Below, in pieces: positions 35,506 through 43,787 of a stretch of DNA of 46,640 nt. The notes under the pieces are model-generated. The model did no database searches, was not told the DNA's origin, and saw only the letters and a program-made list of their open reading frames with translations. Origin of the DNA: UBA4732 sp002404095 (lineage in GTDB: Bacteria; Planctomycetota; Planctomycetia; Gemmatales; Gemmataceae); contig DAIPWT010000037.1 in the NCBI GenBank assembly GCA_036783645.1, positions 1-46,640 on the forward strand, given 5' to 3'. The position numbers and the translations under genes are program-made. Numbering within the stretch: the first letter of the stretch is position 1; each line of letters begins with the position of its first letter.

Positions 35506-36075
35506 ATGCACAGCGGCGATCGCGTCTGGCGGGAGCGCGGCTTGCGTGACGCCGTTTTGGCCGGCGACGAGCTGGCTTGGCGGACGCTGTACGATGAGTC
35601 GTTCGCTGGCTTGTACGCCTATGTGTTATGGCGTTGCGCCAGTTTACGCGACCGTGCCGACGAGGCGGTGCAGGAAACCTGGCTGACGGCGGTGCGCCGC
35701 GTCGGCCGCTTCGACCCGGAGGCCGGGAGTTTCGCCGGTTGGCTGCACGGCATCGCGGCCAACGTGCTGCGAAACCAATTTCGCCGCGAGCGCATCGAAC
35801 TCCGGGCGCTTACGCGACCCGGCTCGCCCAACTCCGGGCGCATGCGCGACATGGCGGACGACTCCGGGCGCTTACGCGACCCGGCTCGCCTGGCCGCCGC
35901 TTTAAGCGCCTTACCGGATCGCTATGAGGCGGTATTGCGAGCCAAGTATCTGGACGGCCGATCCGTAATCGACATCGCCGCGGAGAGCGGCGAAACGCCC
36001 AAAGCCATTGAGTCGTTGTTGAGCCGCGCCCGTCAGGCGTTCCGCGACGCCTACGGAACCGAGGAGGATGAATAA
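35506..36075 (+). CDS. ECF RNA polymerase sigma factor with repeat-derived linker
   Basis: A 189-residue ECF sigma factor starting at the ATG at 35506, AGAGG seven bases upstream. Region 2 covers LAWRTLYDESFAGLYAYVLWR, DEAVQETWLTAVRRVGRFD and FAGWLHGIAANVLRNQFRRE. Region 4 covers LPDRYEAVLRAKYLDGRSV and DIAAESGETPKAIESLLSRAR. Between them (about residues 98-128) the DNA holds three copies of ACTCCGGGCGC.TACGCGAC, read in two different frames, so the linker is built from an inserted repeat. The next gene starts at or just after the stop codon, so the two are coupled; the next protein is the likely anti-sigma factor. Confidence 0.92.
   Translation: MHSGDRVWRERGLRDAVLAGDELAWRTLYDESFAGLYAYVLWRCASLRDRADEAVQETWLTAVRRVGRFDPEAGSFAGWLHGIAANVLRNQFRRERIELRALTRPGSPNSGRMRDMADDSGRLRDPARLAAALSALPDRYEAVLRAKYLDGRSVIDIAAESGETPKAIESLLSRARQAFRDAYGTEEDE
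35799..35890. repeat. Repeat inserted in the sigma factor linker
   Basis: The 30-base word at 35799-35828 recurs exactly at 35861-35890, and a partial copy starts at 35831. Spacings are 32 and 30 bases, so the first copy is read in a different frame from the other two. The word resembles the cores of the intergenic palindromes. Confidence 0.9.
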
Positions 36076-36076
36076 C

Positions 36077-36634
36077 ATGCCTGAATCCACCGACTTCACT
36101 GCCGATCCTCTCGACGACTTGCTACGTCCCACGGTTGCGGCCGACGCCGGCTTGCCGTTTCGCGATCGCCTCCTGAACCAGACGATCCGCTCCTTGCGCG
36201 GCCGTCGGCGCCGGCGTGTCGTCGCATGGGCCGCGGCGCTGGCCGCGTGCTACGTCGCTGGCGTACTGACCGTGTACTGGTTTGGGCCGCGGCGGATCGA
36301 ACGGATTGAAGTGGTGCAGAAGGCGCCGACGCCGGAACCTACCGCGCCGGCGCCCGTCAAGCCTGCCGCGCCGGACGCGAAGCCTACTTCCGCCGTGGTG
36401 ATGGAGTGGAAGGCGTTCGACGCCGACCAACATCGGCCGGAGTTGTACCGCAAAGCCGGCAACCGTTACATGAACCAAGACGCCGACCCGGCCTCGGCCC
36501 TGCGCTGTTACGGCCAATCGCTCAACGGCGCCTCGGACAAAGACCTCGCCATCTCGCCGAACGATGATTACCTGCTCATGCTCGTCAAGAACGCCCGACA
36601 AAAGGAGAAAGACCATGCGAAGAACGGTGGTTGA
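36077..36634 (+). CDS. Single-pass membrane protein, probable anti-sigma partner
   Basis: About 185 residues. The ATG at 36077 follows the sigma stop directly (GAGGA eight bases upstream); an ATG at 36068 is also possible and overlaps the sigma gene. Residues about 1-45 are cytoplasmic, with FRDRLLNQTIRSLRGRRRRR before one transmembrane helix (VVAWAAALAACYVAGVLTVYW). Outside is a Pro/Ala-rich stalk and a C-terminal TPR-like stretch RPELYRKAGNRYMNQDADPASALRCYGQSL. No ZAS zinc motif is seen. Position after the sigma gene argues for anti-sigma function; the sequence alone does not prove it. It overlaps the next gene by 20 bases. Confidence 0.8.
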   Translation: MPESTDFTADPLDDLLRPTVAADAGLPFRDRLLNQTIRSLRGRRRRRVVAWAAALAACYVAGVLTVYWFGPRRIERIEVVQKAPTPEPTAPAPVKPAAPDAKPTSAVVMEWKAFDADQHRPELYRKAGNRYMNQDADPASALRCYGQSLNGASDKDLAISPNDDYLLMLVKNARQKEKDHAKNGG

Positions 36635-37925
36635 AATGGGTGCGCTCGCGGCGCTGTTGCTCGGCGGCGCCTTGACTTGGGGGCAAGAGGCCGCACCTCC
36701 CGCGGCTGTCACTACGCCGGCCAGCACGGATAAACCGAAAGAGGCGCCCGCGAAATCGAAGCTGGAGGAGATGCTACAGCAGGCGTTACAGAACAACCCG
36801 GACTTGCGTTTGGCAGCGGCCAAGGTCGCCGAGGCGGAAGCGGAATTGAATCGCGCTCGCTTAAAAGTGGTGCAAAGGGTCGGTGCGGCTTACCAAGCCG
36901 TCGAGGCGCAAAAAGAGGCCGTGGAGGACGCCGCCGCCGAACTGAACGATTTGAAGAAACTAGTCGCGACTGGAGCGGCAAGTAGTACAGAGATGCGTGC
37001 GGCGTCGCAGAAACTCATCGACGCCAAGGGTAAGCTGGCCGCGCTCGAAACCGAAATGCCGTACCTGCTCGGCAAGCAGCCCGCGAACATCATCGCGTCG
37101 CCTGCTGGCGCTATGGGCGGCATGGGGCTTTCCGGCTTCACCGGTTACTTAGGAGGAGGTGGCCTGCCTGGAATGGGACAATTGGGAGGAGGATTTGGCG
37201 CCTTAGGTGGGGGGCGGCTAAGCGATCCGACTGCTGACGCCGGCGACCCTACCGCAAAGCCAGTGCCGGTCCTTGGAAAGACTGCGGAACGCATCCGGGC
37301 TGCGCTAGATAAGCCGTATTCTTCGGACCTTAAGAAAGCAAAACTGTCGCAGGTGGTCGCCGATGTGAGTGCGGCATTTCAAAAGGCCAATCCGGGGTTG
37401 ATCATCAAATGCAACTTTACCCCGGATGAACTGGATAGCCGAGAAGTGGATAACGTCCAGTTTGACAAGGTGCCCTTCGGAGCCGTTCTGGTGTGGATCG
37501 AGGACTCTGTGAGCCTCAGCCGCGTCGTGGTCCGCGATTACGGACTGGTCATCGCCTCGGCGGAAGGTGTGCCGCAGGGGGCGCCGTCGCTACACGGTTT
37601 CTGGAAGTTGGGGCAAGAGGATGAAAAATGGCCGACGAAGGAGCAATCGTCGAACGCGCCGGCCAAGAATGTCGAGGGAGTGGTAGAGTCCATAAATGCC
37701 AACGGATTGGTGCGCATCACCATTGGGAGCGATGCCGGAGTCGCCAAGGGCGACACGTTTGAGGTGTATCGCCTCGATGCCAAGGCTCTAGAGCAGTCGA
37801 AGTACTTGGGCCGAATCAAAATCATAGAGACGGCCGAGAAATCAGCCGTCGGTAAGCCAGTGCGCAAGATGGCCGGCCCGGTTCAGGCAGGCGATCATGT
37901 CTCAAGAAGCAACATGGGCGAATGA
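36615..37925 (+). CDS. Secreted protein: TolC-like coiled coil, secretin-like and SH3-like domains
   Basis: A 436-residue protein starting at the ATG at 36615 (AAGGAG upstream) with a signal peptide (VVEMGALAALLLGGALTWG). Residues about 48-150 are a helical hairpin whose first helix (LEEMLQQALQNNPDLRLAAAKVAEAEA) strongly resembles the TolC family, but no beta-barrel follows. A Gly-rich stretch (166-200) leads to a domain at about 225-320 (VQFDKVPFGAVLVWIEDSV, VVVRDYGLVIAS) like secretin/STN N-domains, and a C-terminal beta domain at 352-432 (VEGVVESINANGLVRITIGSDAGVAKGDTF) like the SH3-type end of CsgG/FlgT-type proteins. Not recognised as a known family. It is the last gene of the sigma-membrane-protein operon. 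Confidence 0.78.
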   Translation: MRRTVVEMGALAALLLGGALTWGQEAAPPAAVTTPASTDKPKEAPAKSKLEEMLQQALQNNPDLRLAAAKVAEAEAELNRARLKVVQRVGAAYQAVEAQKEAVEDAAAELNDLKKLVATGAASSTEMRAASQKLIDAKGKLAALETEMPYLLGKQPANIIASPAGAMGGMGLSGFTGYLGGGGLPGMGQLGGGFGALGGGRLSDPTADAGDPTAKPVPVLGKTAERIRAALDKPYSSDLKKAKLSQVVADVSAAFQKANPGLIIKCNFTPDELDSREVDNVQFDKVPFGAVLVWIEDSVSLSRVVVRDYGLVIASAEGVPQGAPSLHGFWKLGQEDEKWPTKEQSSNAPAKNVEGVVESINANGLVRITIGSDAGVAKGDTFEVYRLDAKALEQSKYLGRIKIIETAEKSAVGKPVRKMAGPVQAGDHVSRSNMGE

Positions 37926-38070
37926 TCGCATGAAAACACATTCCACCGAGCCTCCGGCGGTCGGCAAAACGTCGAGGCCGCATCCCTAACTTTCCCCGTG
38001 GCAGCGCGGCCCGTCGTCCTGCTAACATTACGGCAGGCCGATCAGGGTCTTCAGTTCGGAGGAATGGACC

Positions 38071-38784
38071 ATGCCGCTGCGCGATCATTTTCACTTGCCG
38101 CTTCGCGGCCTTTGCAGTTGGGAAAGTTTTCATAGCGGCTGGGCCAATGAGATCATGCGCCAGCTGAACAAGACCCTTCCAGCGGGCTACGTCGCTCGAC
38201 CCAACGTGAAATTGGGCGTCGATGTCGAAGCGGACGTCGGCACCCTGGAGATGCCCGGGCGGCCGAACGATGAAGGCGGAGGCTTGGCTGTAGCCGTTTG
38301 GGCGCCGCCAGAGCCTACTCTCACCACTGCGGTGGATTTCTTTCACCTTGACCTATTCGAGGTCCAAGTTCACCGCGAAGGCGGCCTGGAAATGGTCGCC
38401 GCCGTTGAACTTGTCAGCCCGCGCAACAAAGATCGGCCGACGGCGCGACGCCATTTTGCTTCAAAATGTGCGGCCTACCTACAAGCAGGCGTGTCCGTCA
38501 TTCTCGTCGATGTTGTGACCACGCGCAAAGAGAACTTGTACGCGGCTCTGCTCGATCAACTGTCTTTGGCCCCTGATGACGCCGATGAGGGCCCGCTATA
38601 CGCCGTAGCTTGTCGATCAACCCCTCCCGATGAAGCGAGCCGGTTGGAATGCTGGGTGAAGACATTGCAACTGGGATCGTCGTTGCCTGTCTTACCTCTA
38701 TGGCTCGAATCCGACCTCGCCGTACCGCTCAACCTGGAGAAGAGTTACGAAGCCACTTTCGTTGAACTGCGCGTTGCCATTTGA
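38071..38784 (+). CDS. DUF4058 family protein
   Basis: A 237-residue protein matching DUF4058, found in planctomycetes, cyanobacteria and Chloroflexi. The ATG at 38071 has GGAGGA upstream. Landmarks: SWESFHSGWANEIMRQLNKTLPAGYVARPNVKLGVDVEAD near the start (each family-typical), VAAVELVSPRNKDRP in the middle and a VSVILVDVVTTRKENLY block. The E-x-V-S-P-R-N-K segment is reminiscent of restriction-endonuclease-like cores, which is a guess. Function unknown. A palindrome starts five bases past the stop. Confidence 0.85.
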   Translation: MPLRDHFHLPLRGLCSWESFHSGWANEIMRQLNKTLPAGYVARPNVKLGVDVEADVGTLEMPGRPNDEGGGLAVAVWAPPEPTLTTAVDFFHLDLFEVQVHREGGLEMVAAVELVSPRNKDRPTARRHFASKCAAYLQAGVSVILVDVVTTRKENLYAALLDQLSLAPDDADEGPLYAVACRSTPPDEASRLECWVKTLQLGSSLPVLPLWLESDLAVPLNLEKSYEATFVELRVAI

Positions 38785-38788
38785 CCGA

Positions 38789-38841
38789 AGCCCGCAGCGC
38801 CAAGCAAGGGCGAGCCTCGCCCTTGCTTGGCGCTGCGGGCT
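38789..38841. repeat. Perfect palindrome after the DUF4058 gene
   Basis: Arms 38789-38814 and 38816-38841 are exact reverse complements with a one-base centre. Core AGCCCGCAGCGCCAAGCAAGG, related to the element at 35365-35429. It follows the DUF4058 stop by five bases, so it could end that transcript before the MoxR gene. Confidence 0.95.
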
Positions 38842-38928
38842 ACGGCCGTTCGCCTGATTTGCTGTATCACCCTTCCTGCGCCTACAATTAACCGTATCGA
38901 CGCAACCGCCATCCCTGTTCTTCCCTCC

Positions 38929-38933
38929 AGGAG
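38929..38933 (+). promoter_or_regulatory. Ribosome binding site deciding the MoxR-type start
   Basis: AGGAG lies six bases before the ATG at 38940, which fixes that start over a TTG three bases upstream. Confidence 0.7.
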
Positions 38934-38939
38934 TATTTG

Positions 38940-40358
38940 ATGTCCGCAGGCGTTCGACCCACCACTCTCAAGGATCTTCGTGCCAGCGGTTGGACTTCCA
39001 AAACGGTAAAGGAAGAGGTTCGCGCCAACTTCCTGCGTATGCTGCAAGCCGGCGACGACCTCTTTCCCGGCATCGTCGGCTACGAAAACACCGTCCTCCC
39101 TGAAATCAATCTCGCCCTCCTCGCCGGCCACGACGTTCTCTTTCTCGGCGAGAAAGGCCAAGCCAAAAGTCGGCTCATGCGCTCGCTCGTCCGCTTCCTC
39201 GACGACGAGATTCCCTATATCGATCATCCGTCGCTGCCGGTCCACGAAGACCCGTACCACCCGATCACGTCGGCCGGCAAACGCCTTATCGCCGAGACGC
39301 CGGAAGACGCCATCCGCATCGCCTGGTGGCCGCGCGCCCAGCGCTACGCCGAGCGGCTGGCGCCGGGCACGAAGTTCGCCGACGTGATCGGCGAAATTGA
39401 CCCGGCCAAGCTGGCGGCCGGCGTGAGCATGAGCGCCGAGGAGGCGTTGAGCTTCGGCCTCATTCCACGTATGCACCGCGGCATATTTGCGATGAACGAG
39501 ATACCCGAACTCGATGAATTGGTGCAGGTCGGCCTGTTCAACATTCTGGAAGAGCGCGACGTGCAGATTCGCGGCTACCCCATCCAGTTCGACCTGGACG
39601 TGCTGATTCTCTTCTCCGCCAACCCGGCGACGTACAACCGCAGCGGCAAGGTGATCCCGCAGCTCAAGGACCGCATCGGATCGCTGATTCAGACGCATTA
39701 CCCGCTGGACCGCGCGGCCGGCATCGAGATCATGGAGCAGGAGGCCGGCGTCGATCTCGACGGCGATTACCCGGTCGTCGTGCCGCTGTTTATGAAGGAG
39801 ATCATCGAGCAGATCAGCGTCAGCGCCCGCAAGTCGAAATACATCGACCAGCAATCCGGCGTCAGCACCCGCTTCTCCATCGCCAACTACCGGACGATGG
39901 TGGCCAGCGCCCGTCACCGCGGAGTACGGCTGAACGAGAAGCCAGCGGTGCCGCGCATCAGCGACTTGGGCCATCTGTATTCATCGTCGCTGGGCAAGCT
40001 GGAGCTGGACATGATGGGCAGCCAGCAGATGACGGAACGGCAGGTGATCGAGGCGGTGATCGCGGAGGCGATCCGCAAGGTGTTCGACGAATACGTGGAG
40101 AAGCACGGCCTAGACGAGATCGTGCAGGTGTTCGGCAAGGGCGTGAAGATTGAGGTGGGCGACATGCTGCCGTCGTCGCAATATGCGGAGCGGTTGAAGC
40201 GCGTGCCCAAGGCGTGGGAGAAGGCATTCGAGGTGAACCCGAGTACAAGCGAGGCGGTGCGGGCGTCGTGCATCGAGTTCGTGCTGGCGGGGCTGTACGC
40301 CAGCGACAGCATCAGCCGGTCGCAGCGGCATGGAAGGATTACGTATGAGATACGCTAA
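38940..40358 (+). CDS. MoxR-type AAA+ ATPase
   Basis: A 472-residue AAA+ ATPase of the MoxR/magnesium-chelatase ChlI group. Walker A-like loop G70-E-K-G-Q-A-K-S77, Walker B-like GIFAMNEIPELD with N186-E187, sensor FSANPATYNRSG, and an arginine at LKDRIGS (R245). The Walker B motif ends NE instead of DE, as seen in part of this group. The C-terminal part (about 250-472) is the helical lid plus an extension. MoxR proteins act as chaperones with VWA proteins, usually encoded next door; here the VWA gene is 1.7 kb downstream behind four small genes. The product is cytosolic. Confidence 0.92.
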   Translation: MSAGVRPTTLKDLRASGWTSKTVKEEVRANFLRMLQAGDDLFPGIVGYENTVLPEINLALLAGHDVLFLGEKGQAKSRLMRSLVRFLDDEIPYIDHPSLPVHEDPYHPITSAGKRLIAETPEDAIRIAWWPRAQRYAERLAPGTKFADVIGEIDPAKLAAGVSMSAEEALSFGLIPRMHRGIFAMNEIPELDELVQVGLFNILEERDVQIRGYPIQFDLDVLILFSANPATYNRSGKVIPQLKDRIGSLIQTHYPLDRAAGIEIMEQEAGVDLDGDYPVVVPLFMKEIIEQISVSARKSKYIDQQSGVSTRFSIANYRTMVASARHRGVRLNEKPAVPRISDLGHLYSSSLGKLELDMMGSQQMTERQVIEAVIAEAIRKVFDEYVEKHGLDEIVQVFGKGVKIEVGDMLPSSQYAERLKRVPKAWEKAFEVNPSTSEAVRASCIEFVLAGLYASDSISRSQRHGRITYEIR

Positions 40359-40411
40359 CAGGAACGGCGCCGGGACGGTAGAATAAGGCGAAACCCTGGG
40401 AGGACGATGAC

Positions 40412-40780
40412 GTGGCGCGAACGACAACCAAGCCCCAAAAGAAAACCAAAGCGGGTGCGAAGCCGCTGAATGGACGACCGCCCGAAGCGCCGGCCGGCGA
40501 TGTGCTGACCCTGGCGGAAGCGGCGGCGTACTTGCGTCTGCCCGAATCCGAAGTGGCGAACCTGGTCCACACCCAGGGATTGCCCGGCCGCGCCGTTGGT
40601 GCGGAATGGCGATTCCTCAAAACGGCGCTGCAAGACTGGCTGCGCACTCCTTCGATCAAAGGAAGCAAGGAGGCCATGCTTTCAATCGCTGGCTCCTGGA
40701 AGGACGACCCCTTCCGCGATGACATGCGCAAGGAAATCAACAGAATTCGTGGTCGGCCGATAATCGAGGACGGCGAGTGA
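40412..40780 (+). CDS. HTH (excisionase/MerR-like) protein, probable antitoxin
   Basis: A 122-residue protein starting at a GTG at 40412 with GGGAGGA upstream. A helix-turn-helix of the HTH_17 type occupies about 30-80: VLTLAEAAAYLRLPESEVANLV and GAEWRFLKTALQDWL. The C-terminal region is charged and may hold the toxin-binding tail (FRDDMRKEINRIRGRP). It overlaps the PIN gene by four bases (GTGA), the hallmark of an antitoxin-toxin pair. It sits 53 bases after the MoxR-type gene. DNA target unknown; autorepression expected. Confidence 0.82.
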   Translation: MARTTTKPQKKTKAGAKPLNGRPPEAPAGDVLTLAEAAAYLRLPESEVANLVHTQGLPGRAVGAEWRFLKTALQDWLRTPSIKGSKEAMLSIAGSWKDDPFRDDMRKEINRIRGRPIIEDGE

Positions 40781-41193
40781 ACATCCTGGATACGGACATC
40801 TTCACCTTGCTGGCCGTCGACCATCCCCGCGTTCTCGCGCGCTCCCGGCAAAGCCAGGGAGAAGTTGCATTGACAACTGTTACTCGGATCGAGGCCCTAG
40901 GAGGTCGCTTCGCGTCCGTGATAAAGGCTTCGGACGGTCAACAACTTCTGTTAGCACAGCAATGGCTCGAGCGCACTGAACGAGACTTGGCTCAATTCTC
41001 TCTGTTACCATTTGACGCGGCGGCTGCGGCCGAGTTTGACCGTCTACGGCAGACCAGAGGCTTAAAGAAGATCGGCCGCGCCGACCTGCTCATTGCCGCC
41101 ATCGCGTTAGCTCGGCGCGCTACGCTCGTCACCCGCAATCTACGGGACTTCCGCCAGGTTCCGGGCCTGCGCGTGGAGAACTGGGCCGACTGA
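40777..41193 (+). CDS. PIN-domain toxin (VapC-like)
   Basis: A 138-residue PIN domain protein: D5 in MNILDTDIF, E39 in VTRIEALGG, D103 in RADLLIAAIAL, and N121/D124 in VTRNLRDF complete the acidic active site. It starts at GTG 40777 inside the stop of the HTH gene, so translation is coupled. Predicted RNase, controlled by the HTH protein. The pair is unrelated in sequence detail to the PIN toxin at 635-1081. It lies 17 bases before the next pair. Confidence 0.9.
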   Translation: MNILDTDIFTLLAVDHPRVLARSRQSQGEVALTTVTRIEALGGRFASVIKASDGQQLLLAQQWLERTERDLAQFSLLPFDAAAAAEFDRLRQTRGLKKIGRADLLIAAIALARRATLVTRNLRDFRQVPGLRVENWAD

Positions 41194-41210
41194 GACGGAG
41201 AGCATTACCT

Positions 41211-41606
41211 ATGAAATCTGATGAGATGATTATTGATCGCGGAGACGGCCCGAAGATCAAGGGGACGCGAATCACCGTGTACGCTGTTCTGGACTACGTC
41301 TTGGCAGGCTGGCATACCGCGCGCATCGCGTCTTTGTTCAATGTTAGTTCGGATCAGGTTCAGGCCGCTATCGAGTACATCAACGAGCGGCCCATCGAGG
41401 TGCTGAAGGAATACGTGCGCATCTTGGAACGCTGCGAGCGCGGCAATCCACCGGAGCTTCAGGCGCGAATTGACGCTAATCAAGTGCGCTTCCAGGAGTT
41501 TGTGAAGCAAGTGCGCGAAGCCAAGGCGAGCGGCAATGCTGACGTGCAAGCCATGATCCGCCAGTATCGCGAAAAGGGAGGTGCGAATGGTGCGGGTCAT
41601 GGCTGA
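41211..41606 (+). CDS. DUF433-type antitoxin (second copy)
   Basis: A 131-residue protein with the DUF433 core: PKIKGTRITVYAVLDYVLAG, then ARIASLFNVSSDQVQAAIEYI, the winged-helix DNA-binding unit. A C-terminal helical part (residues 75-131) should bind the partner. Compared with the DUF433 protein at 24827-25171 it is longer and only the core is similar. It overlaps the next gene by 20 bases. Confidence 0.85.
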   Translation: MKSDEMIIDRGDGPKIKGTRITVYAVLDYVLAGWHTARIASLFNVSSDQVQAAIEYINERPIEVLKEYVRILERCERGNPPELQARIDANQVRFQEFVKQVREAKASGNADVQAMIRQYREKGGANGAGHG

Positions 41607-41991
41607 CAATGACGTTAAGGGGCAGCTCACCGAATTAATCCGCTTATTGGCGTCGGGCTGGGGGAATTTATTTTCGGATCTGCGGGTGGTTGTCGAAACC
41701 TTTGACACATTGGGGCTATCCAACAAAGCGAATGACAGTGAGGTGTGGCAAAAGTGTCAAAGCGAAGACGTGATTCTGTTTACAGGAAATCGCAACGGCG
41801 ATGGGCCAACGTCTCTGGAATTGACCATTCGACAACATAATCAGCCGGACAGCCTTCCGGTAATCACGCTCGGCAACCCGCGGCGATTCACCCTTGATCG
41901 AGCATATGCCGAGCGAGCGGCAGATCAGTTTCTAGGATATTTGCTCGATCTTGGCGTCTATCGTGGCGCGGGGCGACTCTACGTTCCGTAA
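41587..41991 (+). CDS. PIN-like (DUF5615/Mut7-C-like) protein, probable toxin
   Basis: A 134-residue protein. ATG at 41587 is preferred, with GGAGG a few bases upstream; a GTG at 41581 is also in frame. The N-terminus RVMADNDVKGQLTELIRLL has an acidic D-N-D cluster like the PIN-like family, and VILFTGNRNGDGPTSLELTI takes the place of the second acidic block. The C-terminus FTLDRAYAERAADQFLGYLLDL and YRGAGRLYVP are distinctive. It follows the DUF433 gene with a 20-base overlap, which argues for a toxin role. The nuclease call is inference from the pairing. Confidence 0.75.
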   Translation: MVRVMADNDVKGQLTELIRLLASGWGNLFSDLRVVVETFDTLGLSNKANDSEVWQKCQSEDVILFTGNRNGDGPTSLELTIRQHNQPDSLPVITLGNPRRFTLDRAYAERAADQFLGYLLDLGVYRGAGRLYVP

Positions 41992-42018
41992 CGCTAGCCT
42001 GCTTTCAAAGGATTCCTC

Positions 42019-43719
42019 ATGCCTTCCAACCACCCCCTCGGCGGCGTCATCCACACCTACCAGAAATTCGACCCCACCGAGTTCCCCAGCCCGACCGCGC
42101 CGCCGCCGGACATGGTTTCGCCGGCGTTCGAGCATCTGCTCCATTACGGCAACACGCGCCGGCTGACCGAAGAAGAGTTGGCCCGCGCCGTCCGCATCCA
42201 CCCCAGCCAGATTCGCGGCCTGGGGCCTAGTCTCGACTATCTCCGGGCGATGTTGGAGGAGCGCAAGCGCAAAATCCTGCAAACCTATGAGACCGGCCAG
42301 GTCCAGACCGAAGCGCGCCGCAATTTCCACGACCAGGCCGAGCGCACCAAGCCGCCTGGTAAGCTCACCCGGCAATTCCAGGAGGCGGTACGCGAAGAAC
42401 AGTTGCACGATCTCGAACAACTCTGGTATCGCTCCGGCGACGAACACGGCCCATTTGCGATGCAACTGCTGCAACTGACCGAACGCCTCGGCGAGAAGTA
42501 TCAAGTCGATGAGTTGGCGTCGAAGTATGAATTTACCGGCCGCACGCCGATGAACGTGCCGAAAGCGCTGGAAGTCAAGCGGGAGCTGGAGGCCATTGAT
42601 AAGCTGCTCAAGCAGATCGAAGAGGCCGCGAAGACTGCCCAGATCGGCGTCATCGACATGGAAGAATTGGCCCAATTCGCGGAGCCGGGCGACATTGAAC
42701 AACTCGCCCAATTGCAGGAGCAAATCCAGGAATATCTAAAGCAGATGCGTGAACAGCAGGGCATTGAGGAAGGCAAGCGCGGCTTTGAGATGACGCCGCG
42801 CGCCTATCGGCTCTTTCAATCGAAGCTACTGACGCGCATCTTCGAGCAATTGCAGGCGTCGCGCTCGGGCCGACACCAGGGGCCGGTGATCGGCGAAGGC
42901 GCCACCGAGATGCAGCAGACGCGCTCCTACGAGTTCGGCGATTCCGTGACACACATGGACATCCCGTCGTCGTTCATTAACGCGCTGTTGCGGTCGGGGC
43001 CGGGCCTGCCCGTGCGACTCAAGACGGAAGACATCGTTATCCACAAGACGCGCAACAATCCCAAGTGCGCCTCGGCCGTGCTGCTCGACATGAGCGGCTC
43101 GATGCGCTACGACGGCCTGTACGTCAACGTCAAGCGCATGGGCCTGGCGCTCGACGGCCTGATTCGCACCGAGTATCCGGGTGACTTCCTTCAGTTCATC
43201 GAGCTGTACTCATTCGCCAAACCGCGGCACTTCTCGGAAATCGCTTCGCTGATGCCCAAGCCGGTGACGCTCTATGACTCGATAGTGCGGCTGCGTGCGG
43301 ACATGAGCGATCCGAATATCAGTGAAATGCAGATTCCGCCGCACTTCACCAACATTCAGCACGGTTTGCAGTTAGCGCGTAAATTCTTATCGGCGCAGGA
43401 CACGCCGAACCGCCAAATCATGCTTATCACGGACGGTTTGCCCACGGCCCACTTCGAGGGCCAACATCTGTTCCTGCTGTATCCGCCCGACCCGCGCACG
43501 GAGAACGCGACTTTGCGCGAGGCCCAGCTTTGCGCGCGGGAAGGCATAACGATCAACATTTTCCTGCTTGCAAGCTGGAACCAGACAGAGGAAGATGTGC
43601 GCTTCGCATACAAGATGGCGGAGTCCACCAAGGGCCGCGTGTTCTTCACGGCCGGCAGGGATCTGGACCGCTACGTTGTCTGGGACTATATCGCGCGGCG
43701 GAAACAGATCATCGCTTGA
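42019..43719 (+). CDS. VWA domain protein (MoxR partner)
   Basis: A 566-residue protein. Residues about 1-340 are helical and charged (IDMEELAQFAEPGDIEQLAQLQ and similar), with no membrane segment. The VWA domain fills about 345-566: strand VLLDMSGSM with the MIDAS residues D357, S359 and S361, and a later TDG (T471-D472) strand, so metal binding is expected. It is the CoxE-like VWA type that works with MoxR ATPases. The gene is 27 bases after the PIN-like gene and in line with the MoxR-type gene at 38940. AAAGGA lies before the ATG. Confidence 0.92.
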   Translation: MPSNHPLGGVIHTYQKFDPTEFPSPTAPPPDMVSPAFEHLLHYGNTRRLTEEELARAVRIHPSQIRGLGPSLDYLRAMLEERKRKILQTYETGQVQTEARRNFHDQAERTKPPGKLTRQFQEAVREEQLHDLEQLWYRSGDEHGPFAMQLLQLTERLGEKYQVDELASKYEFTGRTPMNVPKALEVKRELEAIDKLLKQIEEAAKTAQIGVIDMEELAQFAEPGDIEQLAQLQEQIQEYLKQMREQQGIEEGKRGFEMTPRAYRLFQSKLLTRIFEQLQASRSGRHQGPVIGEGATEMQQTRSYEFGDSVTHMDIPSSFINALLRSGPGLPVRLKTEDIVIHKTRNNPKCASAVLLDMSGSMRYDGLYVNVKRMGLALDGLIRTEYPGDFLQFIELYSFAKPRHFSEIASLMPKPVTLYDSIVRLRADMSDPNISEMQIPPHFTNIQHGLQLARKFLSAQDTPNRQIMLITDGLPTAHFEGQHLFLLYPPDPRTENATLREAQLCAREGITINIFLLASWNQTEEDVRFAYKMAESTKGRVFFTAGRDLDRYVVWDYIARRKQIIA

Positions 43720-43724
43720 GGATT

Positions 43725-43752
43725 GTTTAGCCGCGACCCGAAGGGGAGCGCG
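43725..43752. repeat. Single arm of the GTTTAGCCGCGACCC element
   Basis: A 28-base copy of one arm of the 34105-34167 palindrome with one difference, and with no matching second arm nearby. It lies directly after the VWA stop codon and before the hydrolase start. It may be a relic after loss of one arm. Confidence 0.8.
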
Positions 43753-43787
43753 TTGGTCTTTCAAGTTGCTTGCAAAGGACGTTTCTC

